Counted from the first letter of the stretch, positions 10,515-22,833 are shown. The stretch is 64,000 bases of DNA from Hemerocallis citrina (GCA_017893485.1 CM030366.1:181967594-182031593), one strand, 5' to 3'. The notes: generated by a model from the letters alone, not told the origin. Numbers and translations are program-made.

Positions 10515-12110
10515 AGCCTGTCCCGGGATAGTTTGAGCCCTTTGAAAGCAGCGAGGAAGAGGATGTTAACGGAGCTACCATTTTCCATCAGTATCCTCTC
10601 CATTTTAAAATTCGCCATATGGAGGTTGATGACTAGTGCGTCACAATGGGGGGTTCGGACACCCTCAAGGTCTTCATCTGAAAAAGTGACCGGTACTCCG
10701 AGGCCTTTAGGAGGGGGCATGCCATGTACTGAGTTGACTTCCCTTATGAAAGCCTTTCGAGAGGAGTTGGAGGTGCTTCCCATGGGGCCTCCATGGATGA
10801 GATGCAGAATGCGTTCCTCTTCGAACTCGGTAGTTTCCTCGCGCCTTTCAGGACGCTTGTTAGCCCCCCTGGGGGGAGGAGGTGGAGGATCAACTCGGTC
10901 CTTTCTAAAAAATTTAGACAATTGCCCCCTCTGAATGAGGGCCTCGATTTCATTCTTTAGGGCCCGATAATCATTGGTGTCGTAGCCGTGGTCCCGGTGA
11001 TATCAGCACCACTTCTCTTTGTCCCTCTTCTTACCGGGGGTATTCATCTTCAGGGCAGGAGGCAGGACCCCTTCCTTCTCAACCTCTATGAGAATAATGG
11101 AAATGTTGGCGTTAAGAGGGGTGAACTTCTCGAATCTGGGAGGTGGACGGCACTGGCCCCCATTATCCTTCTGGAGCTTCTTGGCTCCCTCTTCTTCAGT
11201 CGCCTTTCTTTTGGTTCCAGAGAAAGTCCCCTTAAAGGTGGGGCGATGCTCAGCTTCCTCAGCCCGAATATACTTCTCGCTTCTGAGAAGGAGGTCGGAG
11301 AAGTTTTGCGGGGGCTTCTTGGATAGGGAGGACCGAAGGCTGCAGTTAAGGACTTCAATTGGAAGGCTGCTGCAGCGACTGACTGGTCAAGGGAAGCAAT
11401 GGATCTGGCTTCCGCGGTGAACCTTTTCACATAGTCCCTGAGCTTCTCACCCTTCTTCTGGTTGCAGTAGAGTAGCAAAATGCTGGTCTTCTCTGTGCGA
11501 CGGCAACTCACGAAGTGGGTGACGAAGAGGATCTCAAATTGTTCAAAGGAGAATATGGAAGATGGGACAAGGCGAGAGTACCATTCCCGGGTCGGACCCT
11601 TAAGAGTGGCTGGGAAGGTCTCACACAGTAGGGCATCGGAAGCTTAGTGGATCAACATAAGGGTCTTGAAGCTCTCGATGTGGTCCACGGAGTCTGACTC
11701 CCCAGAGTAAGTCTCGAACTGTGGGGGCTTGAAGCCTATTGGAACGGGTGCCTCCATAATTGTTCGAGAGAAGGGAGGCTGGCTTGGACGGAGGGTCCTT
11801 CCTCTAACCTCCTCTTCCTTGTCCAGCTGACCCAGGCGCCTCTCCATCTCGTGGAGATGACGGTAGACGGCGTCATCCCTTCGACGGTAGCCAAACGAGT
11901 CTCTGGACTTGTCTTCGTACGAAGGGGTGCGGGGGCTACGACGACGGTAGCTCAGGGAGCGATGAGGACTAAGGTCATGGTGGCGGTTGCTAGGAGCTGG
12001 AGGAGGAGTTAGGGACTGATGGCGAGGACTTTGGACCGGAGGAGGAGTGGGGGACCCTCTGAGCATTGTTGTTGTTGGGTCGGAGATTGAGGGCTTGCAA
12101 GATGGTTTCT
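10515..12110 (-). pseudogene. Tat gypsy gag (C-terminal two thirds) and protease N-terminus
   Basis: Minus-strand frames match the plus-strand copy: arginine-rich linker, SRTIMEAPVPIGFKPPQFETYSGESDSVDHIESFK (about 11770-11650), QKKGEKLRDYVKRFTAEARSIASLD (about 11450-11380), a proline-rich stretch, then the protease. The catalytic motif reads MENGSS near 10588-10571, where the plus-strand copy has VDNGSS, so the catalytic Asp is Glu here. Several stops and frameshifts break the frame. The left end is cut by the copia insertion and the right end by the LARD-like element. Confidence 0.85.
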
Positions 12111-12115
12111 TGGAA
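12111..12115. repeat. Target-site duplication TGGAA, left copy
   Basis: TGGAA directly precedes the TGTAACTCC start of the LARD LTR and is repeated at 21627-21631. Confidence 0.9.
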
Positions 12116-15100
12116 TGTAACTCCTGTTTCCCCGTATTTGTACTTTTATACTGTATTTTGCTCAATTGTACTCTTTCGTCAATTTCAGATCCTGTATTTT
12201 GTTTCAGATTGAATAAAATCATTATTTCGCCTCGACTCAATTTTTTTTTAAACATTTTACCGAATTCATTTGTGTGCACTTTGTGTCATTCTTCATGAAG
12301 AAATGGCTATTTCTTCTCATTTATCTCTTTATCCCTCATTTTATTGCATTTTGACCAATTCTCCTGTTGGGCCCTATTCAATTCGGGTACCCTAAAATAC
12401 CCATTAAACCAAAACCCTACTATTTAAACTCCTTAACCCTAACCCCTAACCCTAATCACTGGATAGACCCTAACCCCTACTGTTAAGCCGCCGCTAACCT
12501 TCTCCCCTCCGCTCTTCTCGCATCGCCAAAACAACCCAATTCCCTACCTCCGATCGCCTCTCCCACCATCACCTTCGATCTCCCTCACCGTCACTTCGAC
12601 CACCCGCTCATCGTCGTCAACCCCACAGCACCACCACCATCAATCGTCAACACCACCACAGAACAACCCCAGAACCCCCACCGCCATCACCCATACGCCA
12701 TTACCCAATTCCTGAACCCATCGTATCTCTCTGCCATTCCATCGTCGTCGTCCCCATTAACCCATATCGCCATTTCCCAATCCTCCACCATCCTCGCCAT
12801 CTCGACACCTCTACCCGTCGCCTCTCATCCTCCGTCGCGTCACCGCACCCCACCGAATCCACCTCCAGCTCTCACCCTCTGTTCGAACCCAGAAACAGAG
12901 CCGCGCTCGACGCTCGTCGCTTCTCGACGTCGTCCTCCCCTTATCGCCATCAAGCCGTCGCGTCGTCACCGTCGAAGCCATCGCCGGTCGCCACCGCACC
13001 TTCCCTCTCTCTCGCTCGCTGGTTCGTCGAAGAAGAGAACGAAGGAAGAAGAAAGGAGGGATTTGGCGGGATTTGATCTCAACCGTAGGATCGCGCCAAG
13101 ATTCGTGCCCCCTGATCGCCATTCCGTGTTTCGCCCACAGCAGATCCGATCCGCTGTCCCGTGTTCTGGCTTGATCCGCTGCGTGGGAGAGTTCTGATTG
13201 GGCGGATCCGGTGTTCCGTGTTCTGGGCGCAGCGAATCCCGTCTCGCCGTTTGCTATTTTGGCGATCTGGTGTGGGGATTTTTGCTCTTCTATTGGACTT
13301 TTTCACGTGCTTCACACGTGCTTTTGGGAGACTTCGCCTGGGAATTTATGATCCCAATTTCTCCATCTAACGGGTCTAATCGTCGTCAATTAAGGCAAGT
13401 ATTCCTCTTGTACATATTTTTGTTCTGTACAAGCATTCCTTTAAAATACTACAAATAGTTAGAAATTGTGACTCCTTCTTGACTGTCGTTGTTGATCAAA
13501 TATTAAACCTACTCAATTTCATAATCTTAAGAGTCACAATAAATTCATTGTATTATATTACAACTACTTGGACTCATTTTACCCCCTGAACACATGGACA
13601 CATAAAATTAAGGAGCCCTAGAGTTGTAGACACATGTTATATCTTACATTTGAAGAACTTGCACCCATTTTACTTGAAAACAATCATTACTTGCTGTTTT
13701 GACAATCATTTCCCTGTATTTATATCACACAATAACCTAGACGCCTAATAACCAATTTTCAGGTAACCTATACTAGTAAGATATTTCTACATGTTACTGT
13801 CCTGAATCTTGTTATGCTGTTTTGACCCCTTTAACATCAGAATCTGAACCCGAGACCTGAATAGAAAATGTATCTCTAGATGTCTAGATATCGATAGCCT
13901 GTAGAATTTTCGAATTCGGAGTTACGGTCTAGGAGTTATTGCAGTTTTACTGCAGCTGTATCGGTAGACGCAGTTTCGCAAAACTGCTGCACACCTTTAC
14001 TTTGCGAATTAATTTAACTATGTTAACAGTAAGCGTTTGACTTGAAATTTTATATGCAATTGTTGGAAACCCTATAGGACATCCTCATTTTTTCTTAGAA
14101 TTAATTAACGATATTTCGACCCTGTTTCACATGTTTAATCTTCAATGCATAAATTCTACCTGAACACATTAACTATGTAACTCGCTGGACACATGTTCCC
14201 ACCACTTTCTCGTTCCTTGTTTCACACACCTGCATGCTTGCTTGATAAGAATTAATAAATGTAATAAGCCGGGGTTAAGGAAAAGACCATAGTAGTGGAT
14301 AATATAGGTAAGTGTACTCGGAAGGGGGCCCGTATTTTCCACTTGATACATGTCTCATGAACTAGTATATTATTATTCGATTCATGAACTAGTATATTAT
14401 TTGATTCATGAACTAGTATATTATAAATCGATTCATGGACTAGTATATTATTGATCCATGAACTAGTATATGTATGATTCATGACTTGTCTTGCTATGAC
14501 TCGACACATGAACTAGTTATATGATTACCCGATTCATGAGCATGACTTGCTTGATACTTGATACTTGATACCTGAGTACACCGCCCTATAAACTCCATTA
14601 CTAGGCCTAAACGAAATTGTTTTGACTGTAGCAACCATGTAGTAAAAGTATGGATGCATGAAGTGCTACCTAGATAGTAATAAATACAAGACTTGAACAT
14701 GAAACATGCTAACACGATACTTGACAACTTGATACATGAAACTTGAACTCGATACTTACTCACTTGATACTTGTACTTGACATCTTGATACTAGACTTGA
14801 GACTTGACACCCGACACTTACTAGATGCTTGTCACTTGAGGTTAGATACCCCTACATGTATACTTGTCACTTGTTCCACCATTAGTGTTTGTTTACCCAA
14901 TCTAGTCTCTTGAGTTGTCCTTCCTACTAGTTAATTCTTGAATCTCCATTACTTATTGTAAACCCTATTATATTCTTGTTTCCCATTACTTGTACTCGTT
15001 TTTACTATTTGTGGCCCTAGCTTGCACAAGGGCATTCTCTCTTGTTTTTTCCTATTTTTCCTTTTTGTATTTATTAAGCAGACTTTGGAGACGTGCTACC

Positions 15101-15448
15101 TGCTGGAATCGGTGAGCAGACATTCTAGGCCTTGCTTGGGAAAAGCTTTCTTCAATCATTTCATTTTGTAATTGAGTTATTTCATTTGTTGTTGCTTAAG
15201 ACTTGTAACGGGCTACGTTCCCGAGTTTTACATTTGATCCAGACTTGAAAACTATGTGGACATTATTATTGTTTTCAATTGTTTTCAGTTGCTTAATAAA
15301 TTATTCATGCATGCTTGGTGGTATATATATTCGTGATATTCTTGTTGTGATGCTGAGTCGATCCTACAACTTATGGATGATGTTAAAATCATTCGCTGGG
15401 TTTCGTCACGCGCCTGTATTCCATGTTTTTGGGAAGCGGGGCGTGACA
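12116..15448 (+). repeat. Left LTR of the LARD-like element
   Basis: 3,333 bp. The 5' part has telomere-like CCCTAA runs (12420-12480) and a TATTTAAA box near 12420, then a C-rich low-complexity stretch (12480-13020). The middle has AACTAGTATATTAT tandem repeats (14350-14530) and ACTTGATAC repeats (14540-14830). It ends GCGGGGCGTGACA. Open frames within it appear in both LTRs and look like chance ORFs. Confidence 0.92.
14350..14530. repeat. Tandem repeat in LARD LTR, unit about 26 bp
   Basis: Five to six units of about 23-26 bp built on CATGAACTAGTATATTAT. The same block recurs in the right LTR at about 20475-20655. Confidence 0.85.
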
Positions 15449-15458
15449 AAGTTTTTAG

Positions 15459-15472
15459 TGGTATCAGAGCCA
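15459..15472 (+). other. Primer binding site, tRNA-iMet type
   Basis: TGGTATCAGAGCCAGG lies 10 bases after the left LTR end. This matches the 3' end of initiator tRNA-Met. Confidence 0.88.
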
Positions 15473-16219
15473 GGTTTGGCTAATGTGTTAGTTTGACTAA
15501 TACATTAGACAGGCTTGACTCGGTCAGGATCAACTCAATATTAAACAGGCCATGCAACCACATGAATAATTTGATAATCAACTCGATCTGGACACAAGTC
15601 TTATCCCATCCATTTTGATCTCTTCATATTCAATTCTTTGATTCATTACTTCCTTCCTTCTCTCACAGTCATCCTGATTTGTTGATTCCTTATTGGGTAC
15701 AATTTACTCTTTCCGTACCCATATTCTTTTGATTCAGGTGCAAGCAATCTCTGATTTTCTGCTTGCCTCGTTGATCCCTTCTTATTCCAGCTTGTGTGTC
15801 GTTCATTGCTTTCCCTGCCTTGCATTCATTTTTATTTGTTGATTCATATTGAGTATCATGTTGGTTATTTCTTCCCTGCTATATTTTCTTCAATTCCGAT
15901 TTTGCCCTCGTCCTTCTCCTTCGTGTTCAATTCCTTAATTTTCTTTTGTCCCTTCTAGTCATCCTCATCGTGAACTCTTTATTGGGTATAGATTTATTTT
16001 TCTCCTACCTATTTTTCTCCTTATAATTATTTTTCCCGAATACTTTGTATATTTCGATGATTAATTATTATATTTATTTCGATCTTCTATAAAAATATTT
16101 CTCAACAAAGATTTTGTTATTCCGAACAATGGTGTATTTTAACTTCACTATTCGTTTTGATCGACTATATATTTCTACTGGATTATTTTGATAAGACAAA
16201 TTCTTATTTTGTTGTATAA

Positions 16220-17420
16220 CGCTATTATTATTACTATTATTATTATTACCATTATTTTCATCATCATTACTAGTATTGTTATTATTGTTACCACCATTGA
16301 TATTCTTATTGTTGTTTCATTGTTTTGTTATTATTGTTAATATTAAATTACTTCCACAAAAATATTGGGCTCGAACTATATTTTGTCTTGCATTATCACT
16401 TTTACTAGTATTGTTAATATTTTAATACTATTGTTATTATTATTATTGTTACCATTCTTTTGCGATTACTGTTATTATTAATATTATGATCACTGTTCTT
16501 ATCATTGTTATTCTTATTGTTAATAGTATCGATATTTTGTTATTATTACTGATATTTTGTTATTATTCGTGTTATTATTTTTATCATTACTATTATTATT
16601 ATTATTAATTTGTTTTGAGCCTGAGCATGCTCAATTTTATATACATTTTACCACTTCGGTGCAACCTAATGTCGAGATGACAAATATGCAACTCGATGTC
16701 AATCGGGGCAAGTTGCAAATGGATATCGGCGAGGTAAAATATGCAGCCGAATATCCGGACGGCAACCTGCAACCTGATGTCGTGAAGGCAAACATGCAAC
16801 TTGATGTTAGGGAGGCAAGATTTTCTACCTATTACTAATTGATATTTCAAAACTCGTTACTTATATAATGAAACTGATGGTAAGGGAATATTTTCGTTAT
16901 TATTGGTATTATTATTATTATTGTCATTTCAATTGATGTTAATATTATTGTTTCGTTACCTTTAGTACTCTTATTATTATTTTATTATTATTATTATTAC
17001 TGTTACTTTATTGATATTATTGTTATTAATGCTATTATTGTTATTAATGCTATTATCATTATTATTATTATCATTATTGATATTATTTTTAATGTTATCA
17101 TTATTATTATTATTGCATTATTTTCATAATTGTGTTGAATTCTATTTTGTCATGTATGTATTATCATTATTATTAGTATTGATGATATTTTTATTTTTAT
17201 TATATTATTACTGCCTGTATGATTATGATGATTTTGATTACTGTTACTATTGTTGTTATTATTTTTGTTATTATTATTATTTTTATTATGGTCATTATTA
17301 CTTGTATCATTGTTGTTATTAATATTTTAAATATTATTGTTATTATTATTACATTTTTATTATTATCATTGTTATATTTATTTTTGTTATTATTATTCTA
17401 CTACTATTGATATTATTATC
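16220..17420. repeat. Imperfect ATT/TTATTA microsatellite region
   Basis: Long runs of TTATTATTA with scattered G and C, on both sides of the 27-bp tandem repeat. Confidence 0.8.
16659..16820 (+). repeat. 27-bp tandem repeat, six units, reading frame kept open
   Basis: Six 27-bp units read in one frame as nonapeptides: VQPNVEMTN, MQLDVNRGK, LQMDIGEVK, YAAEYPDGN, LQPDVVKAN, MQLDVREAR. Unit 4 is the most diverged. The stretch lies inside a 93-codon open frame (16557-16838) and stands out from the surrounding (ATT)n. I do not recognise a protein family. It could be a remnant of a coding repeat or simply a minisatellite whose period is a multiple of three. Confidence 0.7.
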
Positions 17421-17422
17421 AA

Positions 17423-17577
17423 CTAGTATTATACACGTGCGTTACACGTGGGGAAAATGGGGAGGGGGAATGAAAAGGACAAAAAAAAAAAATCTACCAA
17501 CACATGCGCTGCACGTGTTGACAAAATGACACAATGACAAATGACACTAAGCCCTTCTCCCATTATAATATTAGAGA
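17423..17577 (-). mobile_element. Small non-autonomous Helitron (155 bp)
   Basis: The minus strand begins TCTCTAATATTATAATGGG and ends CTAG, with an ACGTG...CACGT stem close to the 3' end. Insertion is between host A and T, as Helitrons do. The first 40 bases match the plus-strand element at 54181-54357, so both belong to one family. It lies inside the LARD-like interior and is therefore younger. Confidence 0.75.
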
Positions 17578-18216
17578 TGATATTGTTGTTGTTATTATTT
17601 CTGTTAAAGCCATTAGTTTTGATTTGTATTATATATCTTTTAATTACTTAGATTGAAGCTAAAACTCTATGTTCACCTTGCATTATTGGTCATCTCTATT
17701 TGGAGCCCATATGCTCTTTGAATTTTTGGTGTCTCATTCTTTTCTTTCTGCTCGGATCGTCGCCTGGTGTCACGTGGTCTACAATGACACGTCTGGAGCT
17801 TGGAATGTCACCATCAGAGTGTCGCAACGGAAGCGTGGTGGGCCCGTAACCCACAGGTCTCAGGATCCCCTTGTTGCGACTAGTCCTTTGTATTGTTGCT
17901 TCCCTCTCTGTTCCTTGTATTCATCCCCATCCGTTGATTCACTGAATGGTTTGATTCTTCCCTGTCTTTTCTCTCATTGATTTCAGTTCTGCCAACTTCT
18001 TATCTTGCTTTATTATCTCGTGTTGTTCTTTCCTTTTGATACCGCCTATTCTCTTTCATGCATTTCATTTGACATCGTTGTTATCCACTCCCCTCTTATT
18101 TTGGTGTTACCACCAAGTTGACTTTTCTTTGGATCCCTTGTTTGTTACCCTCCCCTAAATTACTTTTACCCTGTCCTATGTACCGCCTAAGCAAATTTCG
18201 AGAACGAAATTTTTGT

Positions 18217-18233
18217 GTAAGGTGGGTAGGATT
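18217..18233 (+). other. Polypurine tract of the LARD-like element
   Basis: Purine-rich GTAAGGTGGGTAGGATT abuts the right LTR. Confidence 0.75.
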
Positions 18234-21200
18234 TGTAACTCCTGTTTCCCCATATTTGTACTTTTATACTGTATTTTGCTTAATTGTACTTTTTCGTCAA
18301 TTTTAGATCCTGTATTTTGTTTCAGATTGAATAAAATCATTATTTCGCCTCGACTCAAATTTTTTTTGATCCTTTTATCGAATTCATTTGTGTGCACTTT
18401 GTGTCATTCTTCATGAAGAAATAGCTATTTCTTCTCATTTATCTCTTTATCCCCCATTTTATTGCATTTTGACCAATTCTCCTGTTGGGCCCTATTCAAT
18501 TTGGGTACCCTAAAATACCCATTAAACCAAAACCCTACTATTTAAACTCCTTAACCTTAACCCCTAACCCTAATCACTGGATAGACCCTAACCCCTACTG
18601 TTGAGCTGCCGCTAACCTTTTCCCCTCCGCTCTTCTCGCATCGCCAAAACAACCCAATTCCCTACCTCCGATCGCCTCACGGCTCTCCCACCATCACCTT
18701 CGATCTCCCTCACCGTCACTTCGACCACCCGCTCATCATCGTCAACCCCACAGCACCACCACCATCAATCGTCAACACCACCACAGAACAACCCCAGAAC
18801 CCCCACCGCCATCACCCATACGCCATTACCCAATTCCCGAACCCATCGTCTCTCTCCGCCATTCAATCGTCGTCGTCCCCATTAACCCATATCGCCATTT
18901 CCCAATCCTCCACCATCCTCGCCATCTCGAAGCCTCTACCCGTCGCCTCTCATCCTCCGTCGCGTCGCCGCACCCCACCAAATCCACCTCCCGCTCTCAC
19001 CCTCTGTTCGAACCCAGAAACAGAGCCGCGCTCGACGCTCGTCGCTTCTCGACGTCGTCCTCCCCTTATCACCGTCAAGCTGTCGCGTCTTCACCGTCGA
19101 AGCCATCGCCGGTCGCCACCGCACCTTCCCTCTCTCTCGCTCGCTGGTTCGTCGAAGAAGAGAACGAAGGAAGAAGAAAGGAGGGATTTGGCGGGATTTG
19201 ATCTCAACCGTAGGATCGCGCTAAGATTCGTGCCCCCTGATAGCCGTTCCGTGTTTCGCCCACAGCAGATCCGATCCGCTGTCCCGTGTTCTGGCTTGAT
19301 CCGCTGCATGGGAGAGTTCTGATTGGGCGGATCCGGTGTTCCATGTTCTGGGCGCAGTGAATCCCGTCTCGCCGTTTGCTGTTTTGGCGATCTGGTGTGG
19401 GGATTTTTGCTCTTCTATTGGACTTTTGCACGTGCTTCACACGTGCTTTTGGGAGACTTCGCCCGGGAATTTATGATCCCAATTTCTCCATCTAACGGGT
19501 CTAATCGTCGTCAATTAAGGCAAATATTCCTCTTGTACATATTTTTGTTCTGTACAAGCATTCCTTTAAAATACTACAAATAGTTAGAAATTGTGACTCC
19601 TTCTTGACTGTCGTTGTTGATCAAATATTAAACCTACTCAATTTCATAATCTTAAGAGTCACAATAAATTCATTGTATTATATTACAACTACTTGGACTC
19701 ATTTTACCCCCTGAACACATGGACACATAAAATTAAGGAGCCCTAGAGTTGTAGACACATGTTATATCTTACATTTGATGAACTTGCACCCATTTTACTT
19801 GAAAACAATCATTACTTGCTGTTTTGACAATCATTTCCCTGTATTTATATCACACAATAACCTAGACGCCTAATAACCAATTTTCAGGTAACCTATACTA
19901 GTAAGATATTTCTACATGTTACCGTCCTAAATCTTGTTATGCTGTTTTGACCCCTTTAACATCAGAATCTGAACCCGAGACCTGAATAAAAAATGTATCT
20001 CTAGATGTCTAGATATCGATAGCCTCTAGAATTTTCGAATTCGGAGTTAGGGTCTAGGAGTTATTACAGTTTTACTGCAGCTGTGTCGGTAGACGCAGTT
20101 TCGCAAAACTGCTGCACACCTTTACTTTGCGAATTAATTTAACTATGTTAACAGTAAGCGTTTGACTTGAAATTTTATATGCAATTGTTGGACACCCTAT
20201 AGGACATCTCCAATTTTTCTTAGAATTAATTAACGATATTTCGACCCTGTTTCACATGTTTAATCTTCAATTCATAAATTCTGCCTGAACACATTAACTA
20301 TGTAACTCGCTGGACACATGTTCCCACCACTTTCTCGTACCTTGTTTCACACACCTACATGCTTGCTTGATAAGAATTAATAAATGTAATAAGCCGGGGT
20401 TAAGGAAAAGACCATAGTAGTGGATAATATAGGTAAGTGTACTCGGAAGGGGGCCTGTGTTTCCCACTTGATACATGTCTCATGAACTAGTATATTATTA
20501 TTCGATTCATGAACTAGTATATTATTTGATTCATGAACTAGTATATTATAAATCGATTCATGGACTAGTATATTATTGATCCATGAACTAGTATATGTAT
20601 GATTCATGACTTGTCTTGCTATGACTCGACACATGAACTAGTTATATGATTACCCGATTCATGAGCATGACTTGCTTGATACTTGATACTTGATACCTGA
20701 GTACACCGCCCTATAAACTCCATTACTAGGCCTAAACGAAATTGTTTTGACTGTAGCAACCATGTAGTAAAAGTATGGATGCATGAAGTGCTACCTAGAT
20801 AGTAATAACTACAAGACTTGAACATGAAACATGCTAACACGATACTTGACAACTTGATACATGAAACTTGAACTCGATACTTACTCACTTGATACTTGTA
20901 CTTGATATCTTGACACTAGACTTGAGACTTGACACCCGACACTTACTAGATGCTTGTCACTTGAGGTTAGATACCCCTACATGTATACTTGTCACTTGTT
21001 CCACCATTAGTGTTTGTTTACCCAATCTAGTCTCTTGAGTTGTCCTTCCTACTAGTTAATTCTTGAATCTCCATTACTTGTTGTAAACCCTATTATATTC
21101 TTGATTCCAATTCTTGTTTCCCATTACTTGTACTCGTTTTTACTATTTGTGGTCCTAGCTTGCACTAAGGGCATTCTCTCTTGTTTTTTCTTGTTTTTTC

Positions 21201-21626
21201 TTTTTGTATTTATTAAGCAGACTTTGGAGACTTGCTACCTGCTGGAATCGGTGAGCAGACATTCTAGGCCTTGCTTGGGAAAAGCTTTCTTTAATTATTT
21301 CGTTTTGTAAATGAGTTATTTCATTTTTTGTTGCTTAAGACTTGTAACGGGCTACGTTCCCGAGTTTTACATTTGATCCAGACTTGAAAACTATGTGGAC
21401 ATTATTATTGATTTCAATTGTTTTCAATTGCTTAATAAATTATTCATGCATGCTTGGTGGTATATATATTCGTGATATTCTTGTTGTGATGCTGAGTCGA
21501 TCCTACAGCTTATGGATGATGTTAAAATGGAATTCGTCACGCGCTCGTATTCCATATGGATGCTGTTGTGATGCTGGGCTTCGTCACGCGCTCGTATTCC
21601 ATATTTTTGAGAAGCGGGGCGTGACA
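18234..21626 (+). repeat. Right LTR of the LARD-like element
   Basis: 3,393 bp and collinear with 12116-15448. The extra length is mostly a local duplication near the end (GTCACGCGCTCGTATTCCAT occurs at about 21536 and again at about 21581). It is followed by the TGGAA duplication at 21627-21631. Confidence 0.92.
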
Positions 21627-21631
21627 TGGAA

Positions 21632-22195
21632 TTGCTAGAATTCGGCACGGGTGATCGGAGCATTATCATCCCTCGGGGGTTGCCGACTAGTAGGGGAACG
21701 AGGCCTTCTTCTATGGTGCTCGGGGGACTCTCTCCGTCTTCGGTGAGGAGGGGACCTCCTATGTTCTCGGTGATGAGGAGATCGCTCATTTGGACGTTGT
21801 TGGCGGGAGACTCCCTCTTGGGTCCGCCTTTCATCCAAACGGCGACGAAAATCCTCTTCTTTATGCTGATTGTTGAGGGTGTTGCGTAGGTCATCGGAGG
21901 CCCGGGGATTGTGAGATGTCATGGAGTTGGTAGAGGGGTTGTGTACGGAGACGTGGTCAGGTTGGAGAGGTTGTTTCTGAGGATTGGGACGGGAGCCCCC
22001 CGCACCGGCATTCTGAGGCCCAGTTTGACCCGGAGGGGGCTGAAGATTCTAAAGAGGAGGTTGGTCCTGCAGCGGGGCTTGGTTGGGCTGAGGAGGGAGG
22101 CCCTGCGGCTGGACTGTTTGGAGAGGGATCTCCTGCGGTTGAGGAGGAGTAGGTCCACGGTTGGACCCCCTGGATCTAAGTTTTCTTGGAGGCAT
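21632..22195 (-). pseudogene. Tat gypsy gag N-terminus
   Basis: ATG at 22195-22193 starts MPPRKLRSRGSN, matching MPPKKGKTTASN of the plus-strand copy at 55605. A Pro/Gln-rich region follows, then an Arg/Ser/Pro-rich stretch (RRSPPHRRRRESPEHHRRRPRSP) and PITRAEF. The codon after EF is TAG, where the relative has CAG. The frame then continues on the far side of the LARD-like element at 12115. Earlier stops also occur near 22050 and 21990. Confidence 0.8.
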
Positions 22196-22245
22196 GGCTG
22201 GAGATGATCTTGACCAAGGGAAGAGGAAGAAGTGCTATTCGTGGG

Positions 22246-22264
22246 TTCCCATAGACGGCGTCAA
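22246..22264 (-). other. Primer binding site of the minus-strand Tat element
   Basis: The minus strand reads TTGACGCCGTCTATGGGAA, three bases from the LTR end. The plus-strand copy has TTGGCGCCGTCTATGG, so one base has changed here. Confidence 0.7.
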
Positions 22265-22266
22265 TC

Positions 22267-22833
22267 TGTTACCGTTAAATCTGGTATGGGGGCAAACAGA
22301 TAGTATTTGTGGATTTTTAGGAAAACCGAATAGCAAAAACCTGAAATCTTCTCGCCGGAGTTTGACCGTTGACTCCCGCCGTTTACCTCCAAAAAGTGCA
22401 AGACACCGGGATAGATCCCGGCGATGCATCCTCCGACGCTCAAGTCAGTAATCAGAAAAGATTATGAAAGAGCATAAACTGGCAAAAGATTGATTACCTC
22501 CTAATGGTGGTGGACGGGGTGTATTTATAGCCGCCTTTGGGATCAGATTAGGAATGTAATCCCTAATTTCCCAGTGAAAGGATAGATGTGAATCAGAGCC
22601 GTTGATTAGGATTAATCAGAAACCCAAATTCTATCCTGTTGGACCGGGTCCGTTTTGGTTTGGACCCGTACCCAGTTGAGGTGGATCCGTTTGCAGGTTA
22701 CTGGGCTTTTGGAAAGAAGACCCAGTACCTGCTTCAGACCCGTTTGTAGGTGAAATTACCGTTTTATCCCTGAGCTTTAAGATTCGCGCCTAATTTGGAT
22801 GGTTCCGATTTAACCCGATTTTTAGCCATATCA
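22267..22833 (-). repeat. 5' LTR of the minus-strand Tat element
   Basis: On the minus strand it starts TGATATGGCTAAAA and ends GGTAACA. A TATA box (CTATAAATAC near 22532) precedes a conserved block (GATTACTGACTTGAGCGTCG) shared with LTRs at 54982-55533 and 34702-35200. About 567 bp. It abuts PMD pseudogene sequence at 22834. Confidence 0.85.

Larger units (their letters stand above)
15473..18216. other. Non-coding interior of the LARD-like element
   Basis: There is no recognisable retroviral domain. Pyrimidine-rich, AT-rich sequence (15500-16200) is followed by about 1.2 kb of imperfect (ATT)n (16220-17420). This is interrupted by a more GC-balanced 27-bp tandem repeat and ends with a Helitron at 17423-17577. 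The last 600 bp before the PPT is unique sequence with a gypsy-3'-end-like block. Confidence 0.75.
12116..21626 (+). mobile_element. Non-autonomous LARD-like LTR retrotransposon with 3.3-3.4 kb LTRs
   Basis: Two direct repeats (12116-15448 and 18234-21626) start TGTAACTCCTG and end GGGGCGTGACA. They are flanked by the 5-bp duplication TGGAA. A tRNA-iMet PBS follows the left LTR and a PPT precedes the right LTR, fixing plus orientation. The 2.8 kb interior has no gag, protease, RT or integrase. The sequence before the PPT (AATTTCGAGAACGAAATTTT near 18195) is typical of the 3' end of Tekay/Del-type chromovirus gypsy elements, so an autonomous partner of that lineage is likely. LTRs are about 97-98% alike by eye. 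Confidence 0.92.
1..22833 (-). mobile_element. Tat-lineage Ty3/gypsy retrotransposon, split by two insertions, truncated by window edge
   Basis: Three blocks (1-656, 10510-12115, 21627-22833) form one minus-strand element once two younger insertions are set aside. Read from 22833 leftwards it gives 5' LTR, PBS, gag, protease and the start of reverse transcriptase. Each block matches, in the same order, the plus-strand element at 54982-64000, which shows continuity across the insertions. The 5-bp duplications GCTTA and TGGAA mark the insertion points exactly. Tat lineage is inferred from that relative, which carries two RNase H domains, a 115-bp tandem array and antisense ORFs. The rest of pol and the 3' LTR lie left of base 1. 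Reading frames are moderately decayed. Confidence 0.85.

Noticed and set aside
12420..12480. CCCTAA-rich stretch as a telomere remnant
   Set aside because: It occurs at the same place in both LARD LTRs (also about 18540-18600), so it is part of the LTR and not a telomeric scar.
12800..13460. Arg/Ser-rich frames on both strands in the LARD LTR
   Set aside because: C-rich low-complexity sequence produces such frames on both strands, and they are interrupted differently in the two LTRs.
17011..17410. Leu/Tyr-rich open frames resembling membrane proteins
   Set aside because: These are direct translations of an ATT microsatellite.
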